64,000 nt of DNA from Sycobia sp. Sy_11 (lineage: Eukaryota > Arthropoda > Insecta > Hymenoptera > Epichrysomallidae): contig JACCIC010000004.1 in assembly GCA_018907035.1 (NCBI GenBank), positions 5,470,001-5,534,000 on the forward strand. Direction: 5' to 3'. Made by a program: the position numbers and the translations under genes. Below the pieces are notes generated by a model that saw only the letters and a list, made by a program, of their open reading frames with translations, did not search any database and was not told where the DNA came from. Shown one piece after another: positions 1 through 9,227 of the stretch (position 1 is its first letter; each line of letters opens with the position of its first letter).

Positions 1-37
<37 letters not shown>
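1..37. repeat. (GA)n microsatellite at window edge
   Basis: An uninterrupted GA dinucleotide run opens the window, so its true length is unknown. From 38 to 226 the DNA is ordinary AT-rich sequence with nothing recognisable. Confidence 0.95.
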
Positions 38-38
<1 letters not shown>

Positions 39-225
39 CAATGAAAATTCTCTGCGCTTTTTTTGATGAATCTGCTTTTATTCGCAAAAAGAAAAGATGA
101 GGAATATAATCAAAAAAGCTCGTAGCAAAATATGCTAAAACAGATATTTAAAAGTCTTTCGATTATCGCATGAGCATCGAAAATCTAAAGCTTCGACGTG
201 ACTTCTCCAAATTCGCTGGATTCGC

Positions 226-226
<1 letters not shown>

Positions 227-288
<62 letters not shown>
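227..288. repeat. (TA)n microsatellite
   Basis: About 30 TA units with a single CA interruption near the right end. The following 289-739 has short CA/CG-alternating tracts (near 444-485) and C-runs but no gene. Confidence 0.95.
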
Positions 289-737
289 CGTACTTATAAT
301 TCAGCCTGACTCAGTACTGTTCTGCCCTTCATACATGCCTCTCCAGTAAACTAATATACATCAAATATTCTCGACGGTTCCGCTGCGAACTCTCGCCGTT
401 ATTTTAGATGCTGGGCCTTCCTCTTTTCTCTTTTTGACACTAAACGCACACGCGCGCGTGCGCGCGTAGACACACACACACACATTTGTATATAATCCGA
501 TGGTCGCTCGCGCTTCACCCCCCCCCCGCTCTGCCGTCGCTGCACCCTTGCCCCTGCAGCCGCTATTATCATATTTATTAACCCAGCGACTCGCTTTTAT
601 GCTCACTCCCCTCTCCCGTACTCTCTTCGACCGTCGTTCCAGTAGCATATTATAACGCAATATGTGGCGCTGACAGCGAGCACGTGGCGGCGGGCTATCG
701 CGCGCTCGCCCGTCGCGCGTTTGCGAGGGTCTGCCGC

Positions 738-739
<2 letters not shown>

Positions 740-819
<80 letters not shown>
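740..819. repeat. Compound (TA)n(GA)n microsatellite
   Basis: TA units run to about 788 and pass directly into GA units. The left neighbour (480-740) is CpG-rich. Open frames across this tract are artefacts of the repeat (IYIYIY / ERERER). Confidence 0.95.
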
Positions 820-820
<1 letters not shown>

Positions 821-1121
821 ATATATAGAGCACTTTCGAATGCACGAGGTCCGAAAGTTCTATAGCCGCGCATATACACGTACGTAAATACACACGCGCG
901 CGCGCGCGCAGGAATCTGCGTCCCATTTGTCCTTACAATTTTGCGCGATTACTTCGGTATTTCTAGTGGACTAATGTGCGTATGGAAGCCCCATCATATA
1001 GCCCGTACGGTCGCTTATTCGTTCCGCGCTTCGGATTCTGTCGGGCTCTCCACCGTCCACAGGCTTGTCTAGATGTCCTTGTTTTTCATCAGATCTCATC
1101 ATTTCATCTCTTCATCAGGTC

Positions 1122-1124
<3 letters not shown>

Positions 1125-1186
<62 letters not shown>
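1125..1186. repeat. (TA)n microsatellite
   Basis: A long TA run with a TTTA interruption near 1178. The 820-1124 stretch to its left has a CG-alternating tract near 895-909 and no supported gene. Confidence 0.95.
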
Positions 1187-1371
1187 CACATATGCTTGCA
1201 TTAGTTCGCGATTTCTCACTGATTATATTGTGAGTAATGATATTTGATCTACAAATACGTTAATTATGACTTAAACAGACTTAAAATTAGAATCAAATAA
1301 AAAGATCACAAAACAAAAGTATAATATATAAGAAATATGACTTATGCCATTATCAAAATTGACTATATTGA

Positions 1372-1378
<7 letters not shown>

Positions 1379-1442
<64 letters not shown>
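1379..1442. repeat. (TA)n microsatellite
   Basis: An uninterrupted TA run of about 32 units in AT-rich DNA. Confidence 0.95.
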
Positions 1443-1444
<2 letters not shown>

Positions 1445-2326
1445 TAATACGTACTAATATTGATCTTTCTATAAAAGCAACAGTGAAACTGTACGTAACT
1501 TTTACTGTATAAAGCTTTATTGAATATAATATACAATAGTATTGCAGCGCGCTATTTTTAAAGGAACAACATAAATTGAGAAGTAAAAATTCATTAAAAC
1601 ATACCTGAACATACTCTGCCACTGCATTAAAACTTATTTACTTTTATACGTATTATAATCGAATTTCAACACGAATTACTCGAGATCCAAGGCTGATTTT
1701 CTATTACAATATCCGGCGTGGTTCGTGAGATAATAAAAATATGCGTATTTTTTCTACTGGTCGAAACGCACTTTCGGAAAAAGGGCGCAATCGCGTCGCT
1801 TAACGTGAATCCGAAAAAGACGAATTTTATCCGTAACAATAATACTTAGTTATTCTGTACATTTGTGTAAAGAAGCGTAACAAATAAGATTCTATTTAAA
1901 TTTTAAGAGTGGCGATCTCGACTCCAAAAACCTCAATTGTTTAAATATATGCTATTTTACTCTGAATTTAACAATGAAAATTTCTTGAAGGGGGGGGGGG
2001 TAATTATCTCGTGCATCAATCTTCGTCATTGCTAAACATTACCAATTATTTAACGAGCTTTCACAATTTCACCCCATCAAACTGTTTAGCAGTCGATAAA
2101 ATTTTACGCTTGTTTATTATTTTTCATGTATCATGACGCAGAACAACAAAATCTAGCCTATATTCAATGATTGAGAAGCGCAGCGTGCATAATATGTACA
2201 CTCTTGAATCGTTGTATATATAAATTTTAAGATTCCATCAGTGTTACATTTACACTCGATTTCCATGGTTTTCGCTATTCAGTTAAAAGATGTTTATTGC
2301 AGTATCGTTAAACTTAGCGCGAGACA
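1443..2326. other. AT-rich non-coding stretch
   Basis: No splice-consistent exons or recognisable repeats. A homopolymer of ten G sits near 1991-2000. The stretch ends where the inverted-repeat-ended element copy A begins. Confidence 0.6.
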
Positions 2327-2496
2327 CCCGTGTAGAAATTCATTCTCGAATCTAACTAGTATCGGGTTAGTTTTCCTTATCAAATGTTCGAACCCAGAAA
2401 GGAAATCTAGTCTGATCCTAGTTCCGATCTGTCCCACTTTTAATAGCATTTTTAATAGGGAACGAGCTTAGATTTTGGTAGGTATACCAAGCTAGA

Positions 2497-2884
2497 AACT
2501 AGACAAAATCTAGTCAGAAAATCTAGAAATTAAGCCAATAATAATTTATTCTAATTTTGTTTCCTCGATTAAATGAATAATTTTTTGACTCTTTAATATT
2601 TACTTATTTAAAATAAAAAAATATATTTACGTATTTAGGTGACGCATACCATTTAATTAGCATTCATAAATTATTTTCTATATGACTATTACGTATTACG
2701 ATTTACAATAACAATTAATAATTATTAATATATTTTTTATACACTAATTATTGTAAATTTTAATGTTAAACGCCTCTGCTGAACACATATAATATTTTAT
2801 TCGATGAAAAAAATTCCGACCTCCGCTGAGTATCGAACCCACGACCCTACGATTCGCAAGCTAACGCATTATTCACTATCCTAA
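2497..2884 (-). repeat. tRNA-derived SINE-like insert in copy A
   Basis: Read on the minus strand, 2884-2817 resembles a tRNA: an A-box-like segment near the start and a B box GGGTTCGATAC. The body extends left to about 2497. A matching segment is in copy B (7108-7502), while copy C of the host element lacks it. That pattern supports a separate SINE nested in the element. It is not a functional tRNA: the acceptor stem does not pair well. Confidence 0.55.
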
Positions 2885-2917
2885 ATCCGTGTGTGTATGT
2901 GTCTCATGTTCATTTTT

Positions 2918-2919
<2 letters not shown>

Positions 2920-2971
<52 letters not shown>
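2920..2971. repeat. (TA)n microsatellite inside copy A
   Basis: Around 26 TA units lie at the same place within the element where copies B and C also carry microsatellites. Confidence 0.95.
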
Positions 2972-2975
<4 letters not shown>

Positions 2976-3439
2976 CCTATTTTCGTACTCATCAGGTTTT
3001 CAATAGAAAAGACATCGTTCTTTCCAATATTAGAAAAAGTTGAGGAAATCCAACTAGAATAAAAAAGAAAGCCTAACCATTTCCTTAATTCTCCTACTTG
3101 GCAGATTCCACATAGAGAAACGTTACTCTTTCCCAAATAGGGAGAGGTTAAGGAAATCTGACTAGATCCAAGATAGAAAGCCTGATAATTTCCTTAAGTT
3201 TTCTACTTGCAAAATTTTGACTTGTGAAAACACGTATTTCTTTCTAACATCAATAAAAGATAAGGAAATCTGAATAAATTCGAGAAAGTAATAATTAATA
3301 TATGACGATTATTAGATGATCGTAGGGAAATCTAACTCGGATCTGGCGAGTATTACCTACATGAGGAAATCATGAGTAATACTGACTAGGATCTAGCCCG
3401 AACTAGGGATATGCCGAGTATATTTCTGCATGGGTATAT

Positions 3440-3560
3440 AATGGCACATGTGCTATTTTCGACTTTCCAAAACACGTACACGACCTTTACTTATGCGATG
3501 TCGACGGTGCTCCGGTAATGCGAACAATCGTGTCTGGGACACCCTGTACGTCTAGTATAG
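3440..3560 (+). repeat. Dispersed repeat shared with 24.0 kb
   Basis: This segment, containing CACGTACACGACCTTTACTT and GTCTGGGACACCCTGTACGT, reappears in inverted orientation at about 24005-24130 with only a few differences. The GTGTCCCAGACAC/ACAGGGTGTCCC type of terminus is common in insect repeats. I cannot name the family. Confidence 0.65.
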
Positions 3561-3769
3561 TTACTGTAAGTATAGTTTATATAGTTTATATAGTACTGTA
3601 AGTATAGTTTTCTTATCTGAGGCCAGTTTCACTTGAGCCTGGCCTAACAAAACCAAAACAAAAATAAATACATATACCTTTCAATAACTGTTTCAACATC
3701 AAATAAAATTCTTAAATTTAAATACAAAGGTCGTTCGTTTAAAAACCCGTGCATTACAGACCCCTAAAA
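3561..3769. other. Short AT-rich spacer with small tandem repeats
   Basis: Units of the kind AGTATAGTTTATATAGTTTATATAGTACTGTAAG repeat with variation near 3555-3610 (written here as pieces: AGTATAGTT, TATATAGTT). No gene. Confidence 0.5.
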
Positions 3770-4374
3770 AGTGTTTCTTCTGCGCCACCCCTTTCAGCCG
3801 AGGAGAATACACGCCGAGCGCAATAGGCCGGAGCGTCTCGAGGCGCGCGCGTCATTGTAAATTCATGCGAGGGCGATAAGACAAGGAAACGGCCTCCTTC
3901 TCCTCCTGCTCCACCTCCCAGCCCGGTCGGCCCCTCCCGCCGCCCCGCGAAACACTCATGAATATCGTCAGACGGCGGAAATCATGGGGTCGCCATCTAT
4001 ATAGCGCGGCGCGTCTTAAGACGGCGGGCGTCGCCAAGTGCGCAGGACTCGAGAGGGGCAGAGGGGCGTGGGGGATGGGAGAATCTCGACTCGCAAATGC
4101 TAATGCCGAACTTTGGCCCGCTCCCCGCTGTCTCTTCCTCAACCACCTCCTCCCCATTTTCGTCAAGGCATCCGCGCCTATACATCCCTTCCACCGCGCC
4201 ACCGCCGCAAGCTATTTAAAGCACGTTGTCCTGCATAATAATGCCTGCACAGAAATATTCTTTGCAGATATATACATGGACCCTTACCCCTTTATCTTCG
4301 GAGAGTATAATACATCAACTGACGCGGACTTCTTGAAATCAGGCACGCCCCGTTCGACTCGCACGGGGCTCGAG

Positions 4375-4377
<3 letters not shown>
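3770..4377. other. GC-rich CpG island
   Basis: Composition shifts sharply to GC with many CpGs (for example GGCGCGCGCG near 3841). Both strands are open for 100-150 codons, but the translations are low-complexity and no splice sites or conserved motifs support an exon. It may be a regulatory element or the promoter of an unseen transcript. It ends directly at a (TA)n(GA)n tract. Confidence 0.5.

Positions 4378-4462
<85 letters not shown>
4378..4462. repeat. Compound (TA)n(GA)n(G)n microsatellite
   Basis: TA units to about 4420, GA units to about 4454, then a G-run. Confidence 0.95.
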
Positions 4463-4499
4463 AGAGCTGTTCGAACCATGGAAGATAAGGGAGGCGAGC

Positions 4500-4502
<3 letters not shown>

Positions 4503-4548
<46 letters not shown>
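4503..4548. repeat. (TA)n microsatellite
   Basis: About 22 TA units. Confidence 0.95.
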
Positions 4549-4549
<1 letters not shown>

Positions 4550-4792
4550 ACCTACGCACGGGTCGGAGCTTCGCGACGAAGCAGCGGTCCCGCGCCTTAT
4601 AATGCATGATCCTGGCGGGTGGCAAAGGGGTTGCCGCGCCAAATCGAGGAGCCAGCAGCCGACACCCCGCCGCCGAATTTTGGCATTCATGAAGCGCCCG
4701 CGACGTTGGTGGGCGCGCATTATATGCAGCAGTATGTGGATGGCGGCGGTACGGGGGCTTGCGCGATAAATAATTCGGAGGATTCCGCCAGG

Positions 4793-4795
<3 letters not shown>
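4549..4795. other. GC-rich island between two (TA)n tracts
   Basis: A CpG-rich block of about 250 bp bounded on both sides by TA microsatellites. Open frames have no recognisable domain. A regulatory role is only inference. Confidence 0.45.

Positions 4796-4853
<58 letters not shown>
4796..4853. repeat. (TA)n microsatellite
   Basis: About 29 TA units. Confidence 0.95.
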
Positions 4854-4856
<3 letters not shown>

Positions 4857-5556
4857 GATATCCCTGATATAAAGATAATAGTCTGATGTCTATGGTGCGA
4901 TGCGTACATTAGACGGGGCTGCTTTTTTCTTTATATCTGAGCACGATGGTCTATATTTGCATGTATAAAATGCGCGAGCGTGTGGCTATTATTTAATGTA
5001 CGTGTAGTTTTGCTTGAAATACGTCAATATAATGTATGTGTGCTTATTAATTTTTTTTATAAAATTTTTTTCCTCTATATACATAAATCTTCATAAATAG
5101 TTATTGTAATTATATATTTTATCATTTTTAATTAATAAATACTTCATAAGAGTCGAGAAAATTCTTATTTATTTCGTTACTTAATTTTGTCCATTGTAAT
5201 AATAATACAGAATTTGTTAGACTTTTTGCGAAAATAATTCGCACAATTGCAAAATATATATACAGTCAGATTTAAGAAATGCAGCAATGGCAGAGGACTC
5301 TTTTTTCTTTTAAATCTGAGTTTCCCCCTTTTCAATTGATCCAAAAGCAGACTGCATCGATTCGAAACAAGTCAGTCGAAGTAGCCACCACGTTACTCAG
5401 TGATTTTTATCAGATAGACATTCCGTACTATAATAAATGTTGAGATTAGGGCAATGGATATTAAATCGTTTATTTATTAAATATATATTATCAGTTTATT
5501 AATTTAAAGAATACACAAAATACAACACTTGATTAATACCACAAATACTTATAATA

Positions 5557-5610
<54 letters not shown>

Positions 5611-6218
5611 TAATAGAAATTCGGTTAATATAATGACAGTACAAAAGGGGCACAATATTACTGTAGCGAGTTCGCTTCTAGACTAACTACGAACATTTGC
5701 GCCTGTATAGATTAGCTCGGTGCAATAAAAATGGGAGTCGCCCCTTTATACCTGCGCTACCTTAGGTATCGGATGCATGGAATTGTAGAATGCCAACAAT
5801 AAACATTGTACGTTCTATTCCATTAAAGATGCATTTTTATCTTATAAGTACAAATTATTTGATTTATTGAATGTATTATATCTGGATTGAATTAATGTGT
5901 AAACAAATGTACCATGAAAAAATATGTGAAATTGGAATGAATATATTCAGGCGTTATTGCGAAAGTATGAATACATCTATAGTCGAAAATTTTATTTATT
6001 TATATATCCAAACTTGAGGCAAATAAATTTCGTTATTTTTCGACACTATGTTATTTTTTAGTAAAACTATAATTTTAAGAAATACGCTTTGTAAGCATTT
6101 ACTTTTATTTGCATATAAGAGCAGACTTTACATAATTCTACAGAGATTCACCGATAACGTCGAAAAGCGAGCAGTTAAGTGAAATACGTCCCGATCACGC
6201 CGATTCAATTTGCCTATT

Positions 6219-6220
<2 letters not shown>
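4854..6220. other. AT-rich non-coding stretch
   Basis: Nothing gene-like found on either strand. It contains one further (TA)n run at about 5559-5606. Confidence 0.6.

Positions 6221-6221
<1 letters not shown>

Positions 6222-6274
<53 letters not shown>
6222..6274. repeat. (TA)n microsatellite
   Basis: About 26 TA units. A shorter TA run is at 6520-6539. Confidence 0.95.
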
Positions 6275-6275
<1 letters not shown>

Positions 6276-6616
6276 CTTGCGAAATTAAAGCAATCAAACG
6301 AATTTTCAAGTCGACGTCCTATTCGTACACACAAAAAAAAAAAAAATAATAAGAAATTGAACGAAACACTGCACTGCGCAACCGACACCAAATGTGAAGA
6401 CCGAGTCTTCGCTCTCGCTCGCTTTCGTATTATCGAATTCCTACGCAAATTTAATAAACGACACGCGGGGTTTTAATAAAAGCCTGCGAGCCTCGCTAAT
6501 TTGGAGTAGATACCTATTATATATATATATATATATATAGACATACACAACTTCGCGTAGCCGGACGAAAGCAGGTTGAGGACATCAGGGGGCGACAAAG
6601 GCGCGCTGGCAACACT

Positions 6617-6618
<2 letters not shown>

Positions 6619-6671
<53 letters not shown>
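6619..6671. repeat. (TA)n microsatellite
   Basis: About 26 TA units followed directly by a GC-rich, CpG-rich block (6672-6842), then another TA run at 6845-6870. Confidence 0.95.
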
Positions 6672-6673
<2 letters not shown>

Positions 6674-7107
6674 CGACCACGCGGCGCGCGCAGTTCTCGG
6701 CGAGTGCATGAGGCGGGCGCGCGAGTCGAAGTTCAAAGCATTCCAGCGGCTCGCGAGCCACAGGGTCCAGGAGATATTGCTACTCGACACCTGCGCGCGT
6801 ACATTAGGGCGGCTTACCTATGTGCGACGCCAGCTTGGTTGAGCGTATATATATATATATATATATATATTGGCAGACTTCTTCGTCTCGAGGTATTTTG
6901 GACAGACAGTATGAAAATCTATTTAAAAATTATCAATATCCCGTGTGGAAATTCATTCTCGAATCTAACTAGTATCGGGTAAGTTTTCCTTATTAAATGT
7001 TCGGATCCAGAAGGGAAATCTAGTCTGATCCTAGTTCCGATTTGTCCCACTTTTATAATAGCATTTTTAATAGGGAACAAGCTTAGATTTTGCTAGGTAT
7101 ACCAAGC

Positions 7108-7502
7108 TGGAAACTAGACAAAATCTAGTCAGAAAATCTAGAAATTAAGCCAATAATAAATTATTCTAATTTTGTTTCCTCGATTAAGTGAATAATTTTT
7201 TGACTCTTTAATATTTATTTATTTAAAATAAAAAAATATATTTACGTATTTAGATGACGCATACCATTAATTAGAATTTATAAATTTTTTTCTATATGCA
7301 TTACTACGTATTACGATTTACAGTGAATAATTAATAATTATTAATATATTTTCTTTTACACTAATTATTGTAAATTTTAATGTTAAGCACCTCTGTTGAA
7401 CGAATAAATTATTTTATCTCAATGAAAAAAATCCCGACCTCCGCTGAGTATCGAACCCACGACCCTACGATTCGCAAGCTAACGCATTATGCACTATGCT
7501 AA
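7108..7502 (-). repeat. tRNA-derived SINE-like insert in copy B
   Basis: Nearly identical to the insert in copy A. On the minus strand 7502-7435 carries TAGCATAGTGCATAATGCG (A-box-like) and GGGTTCGATAC (B box). The body continues to about 7108. Confidence 0.55.
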
Positions 7503-7647
7503 AACGCAATATGCGATTACTATACTATTCTTTGCATATGACCGTACAGCACTTAAGATCATATAATAATATTATATAAACACAAGATAATACATACATA
7601 GTAAATCAATTTTTTAAATTCTTTCCCATGTTGGAAAGATCTGCGGG

Positions 7648-7649
<2 letters not shown>

Positions 7650-7684
<35 letters not shown>

Positions 7685-7797
7685 GAATATACGCGCGCGC
7701 ACACACGCACACACGCACACACGCACACACACACACGCACACACGCACACACGCACACACGCACACACGCACGCACACACGCACACACACGCACACA

Positions 7798-7849
<52 letters not shown>
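7650..7849. repeat. Compound (TA)n(CA/CG)n(TA)n microsatellite
   Basis: TA units to about 7680; alternating purine-pyrimidine CACACG-type units at about 7691-7798; then TA units to 7849. It is inside element copy B. The CG/CA alternation is the kind of sequence prone to Z-DNA. Confidence 0.95.
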
Positions 7850-7853
<4 letters not shown>

Positions 7854-8277
7854 CTGTACACATATGGCCTTGACTACAAAAAACATCGTTTTTTCCAATA
7901 TTAGAAAAAGTTGAGGAAATCTAACTAGAATAAAAATAGAAAGCCTAACCATTTCCTTACTTCTCTTACTATGCAAATTCCGCCTAGATAAACGTGAGTT
8001 TTTCCAAAATAGGGAGACGTTAAGGAAATCTAACTAAAACAAAGATAGAAATCCTAATCATTTCCTTAAGTTTTCTGCTTGTAAAATTTTGACTATACAA
8101 AGCACGTATTTCTTTCAAGAATCAATAAAAGATAAGGAAATCTGAATAAAGATTAGATGATCGAAGGGAAATCTAACTCGGATTTGGTGAGATTTACCTA
8201 CATCAGGAAATCATCAGTAATACTGACTAGGATCTAGCCCGAACTAGGGATACGCCGAGTATATTTCTGCACGGGAT

Positions 8278-8905
8278 AATCTTTACTAGGAATTCCCTGG
8301 TAGAACTCTAGCAATTTTTTATAGGCTTGAAAGTAGTTACTATAAGTAGTAAAAATAGAATCAATCATTGTGGCTAGAAACAAGGTAAATCTTAGAATGG
8401 AAAATGTGAACGTTGTCAATAAAATTAAGAAAAAGGTAGAAACTAAGATTAAACAATAGTTAAAAACTAGGTAGAAAATAGGTTGTATTGAACCTTGTTC
8501 GCACTAACCTTGTTTCTGATTAGTAAATGAACAATGTATTTAACAATTAATATTTATATAATATTATAACATTATGTTATTGATTTAATAAAAGAAAAAT
8601 CATAAGATACGGAAACTAATAATTTAAAAAAATTACAAACTAATAATAAAATCTGCTTTTCGTTCGATTTTGTCTTCTTAAAAATTATACGTAATAAATT
8701 AGTTTTGGAAATGTTTTCCTTTTATAATTAAACATCTAAAATTTCGCATGAAGCAATTAATTCAAAAATTCTATTCTTTGATGGCTATACCGGCTTCAAT
8801 TCTTGGTTGTTAATTAATAATTCTGTCCTATTTATTTATAAAATAAATAACATCATTTGAAATTTTTGAAATTTTATAAAATAAAATTAATTTTTTAAAT
8901 TAAAA
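8278..8905 (+). mobile_element. Foldback-type element, copy 1
   Basis: About 8395-8905 matches 62383-62865 in the same orientation (for example AAATCTTAGAATG, then ATGTGAACGTTG, then the AT-rich tail TAACAATTAATATTTATAT). The left part, 8281-8390, matches 62262-62375 in inverted orientation. No coding capacity. The element abuts copy B of the inverted-repeat-ended element. Confidence 0.6.
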
Positions 8906-9196
8906 ATCTAAGAAACCCAATCTCGATAGTGTGGAGCATGGGCAAGCGATATGGTATTTCAGAGGATAGAAATTTTGAAAAATTTACAAATCGAATTTTT
9001 CTATGTGATTTTGGTCTATAACGGTGTAAAATAAAAAAGGAAGCTTTTGAAAAGCCTAGAGAGTCGTCTCCTAGCCTGGTAGGGTAAGGTCAAGTGCCAA
9101 AATTTTAATCATATTGTTAGAATTAATTATGTTTTATCTGATCAACTAAAGTCAGTTTGTATCATTATTAGTATTCTTCCTCTTCTTCTTCTCCTT

Positions 9197-9227
<31 letters not shown>

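Larger units (their letters stand above)
2327..3433 (+). mobile_element. Inverted-repeat-ended non-autonomous element, copy A
   Basis: The left end reads CCCGTGTAGAAATTCATTC and the right end, read inward on the other strand, CCCATGCAGAAATATACTC, so the termini are imperfect inverted repeats. The same ends and body recur at 6940-8275 and, reversed, at 20887-21827. There is no transposase frame, so it would be non-autonomous. Inside are a tRNA-like SINE insert (about 2497-2884), a (TA)n tract (2920-2971) and three degenerate units of roughly 110 bp (from about 3015, 3125 and 3235), each with TTTC..., then AAGGAAATC. I cannot assign a superfamily and no clear target-site duplication is visible. 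Confidence 0.7.
6940..8275 (+). mobile_element. Inverted-repeat-ended non-autonomous element, copy B
   Basis: Same termini and order of parts as copy A: CCCGTGTGGAAATTCATTC on the left and, at the right, TATTTCTGCACGGG. It carries the tRNA-like SINE insert (head 7435-7502), then about 140 bp (7510-7650) missing from copy A but present in copy C. A large compound microsatellite (7650-7849) follows, then the three degenerate units of about 110 bp. It ends within a few bases of the foldback element starting near 8278. It has no transposase frame. Confidence 0.7.

Noticed and set aside
361..926. Open frames with runs of alternating Tyr-Ile or Arg-Glu here and at dozens of other places
   Set aside because: They are translations of (TA)n, (GA)n and (CA)n microsatellites, which lack stop codons. 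No gene is implied.
7691..7798. Regular short repeats that could suggest a CRISPR array
   Set aside because: It is a CA/CG dinucleotide microsatellite with no spacers, in a eukaryotic genome.
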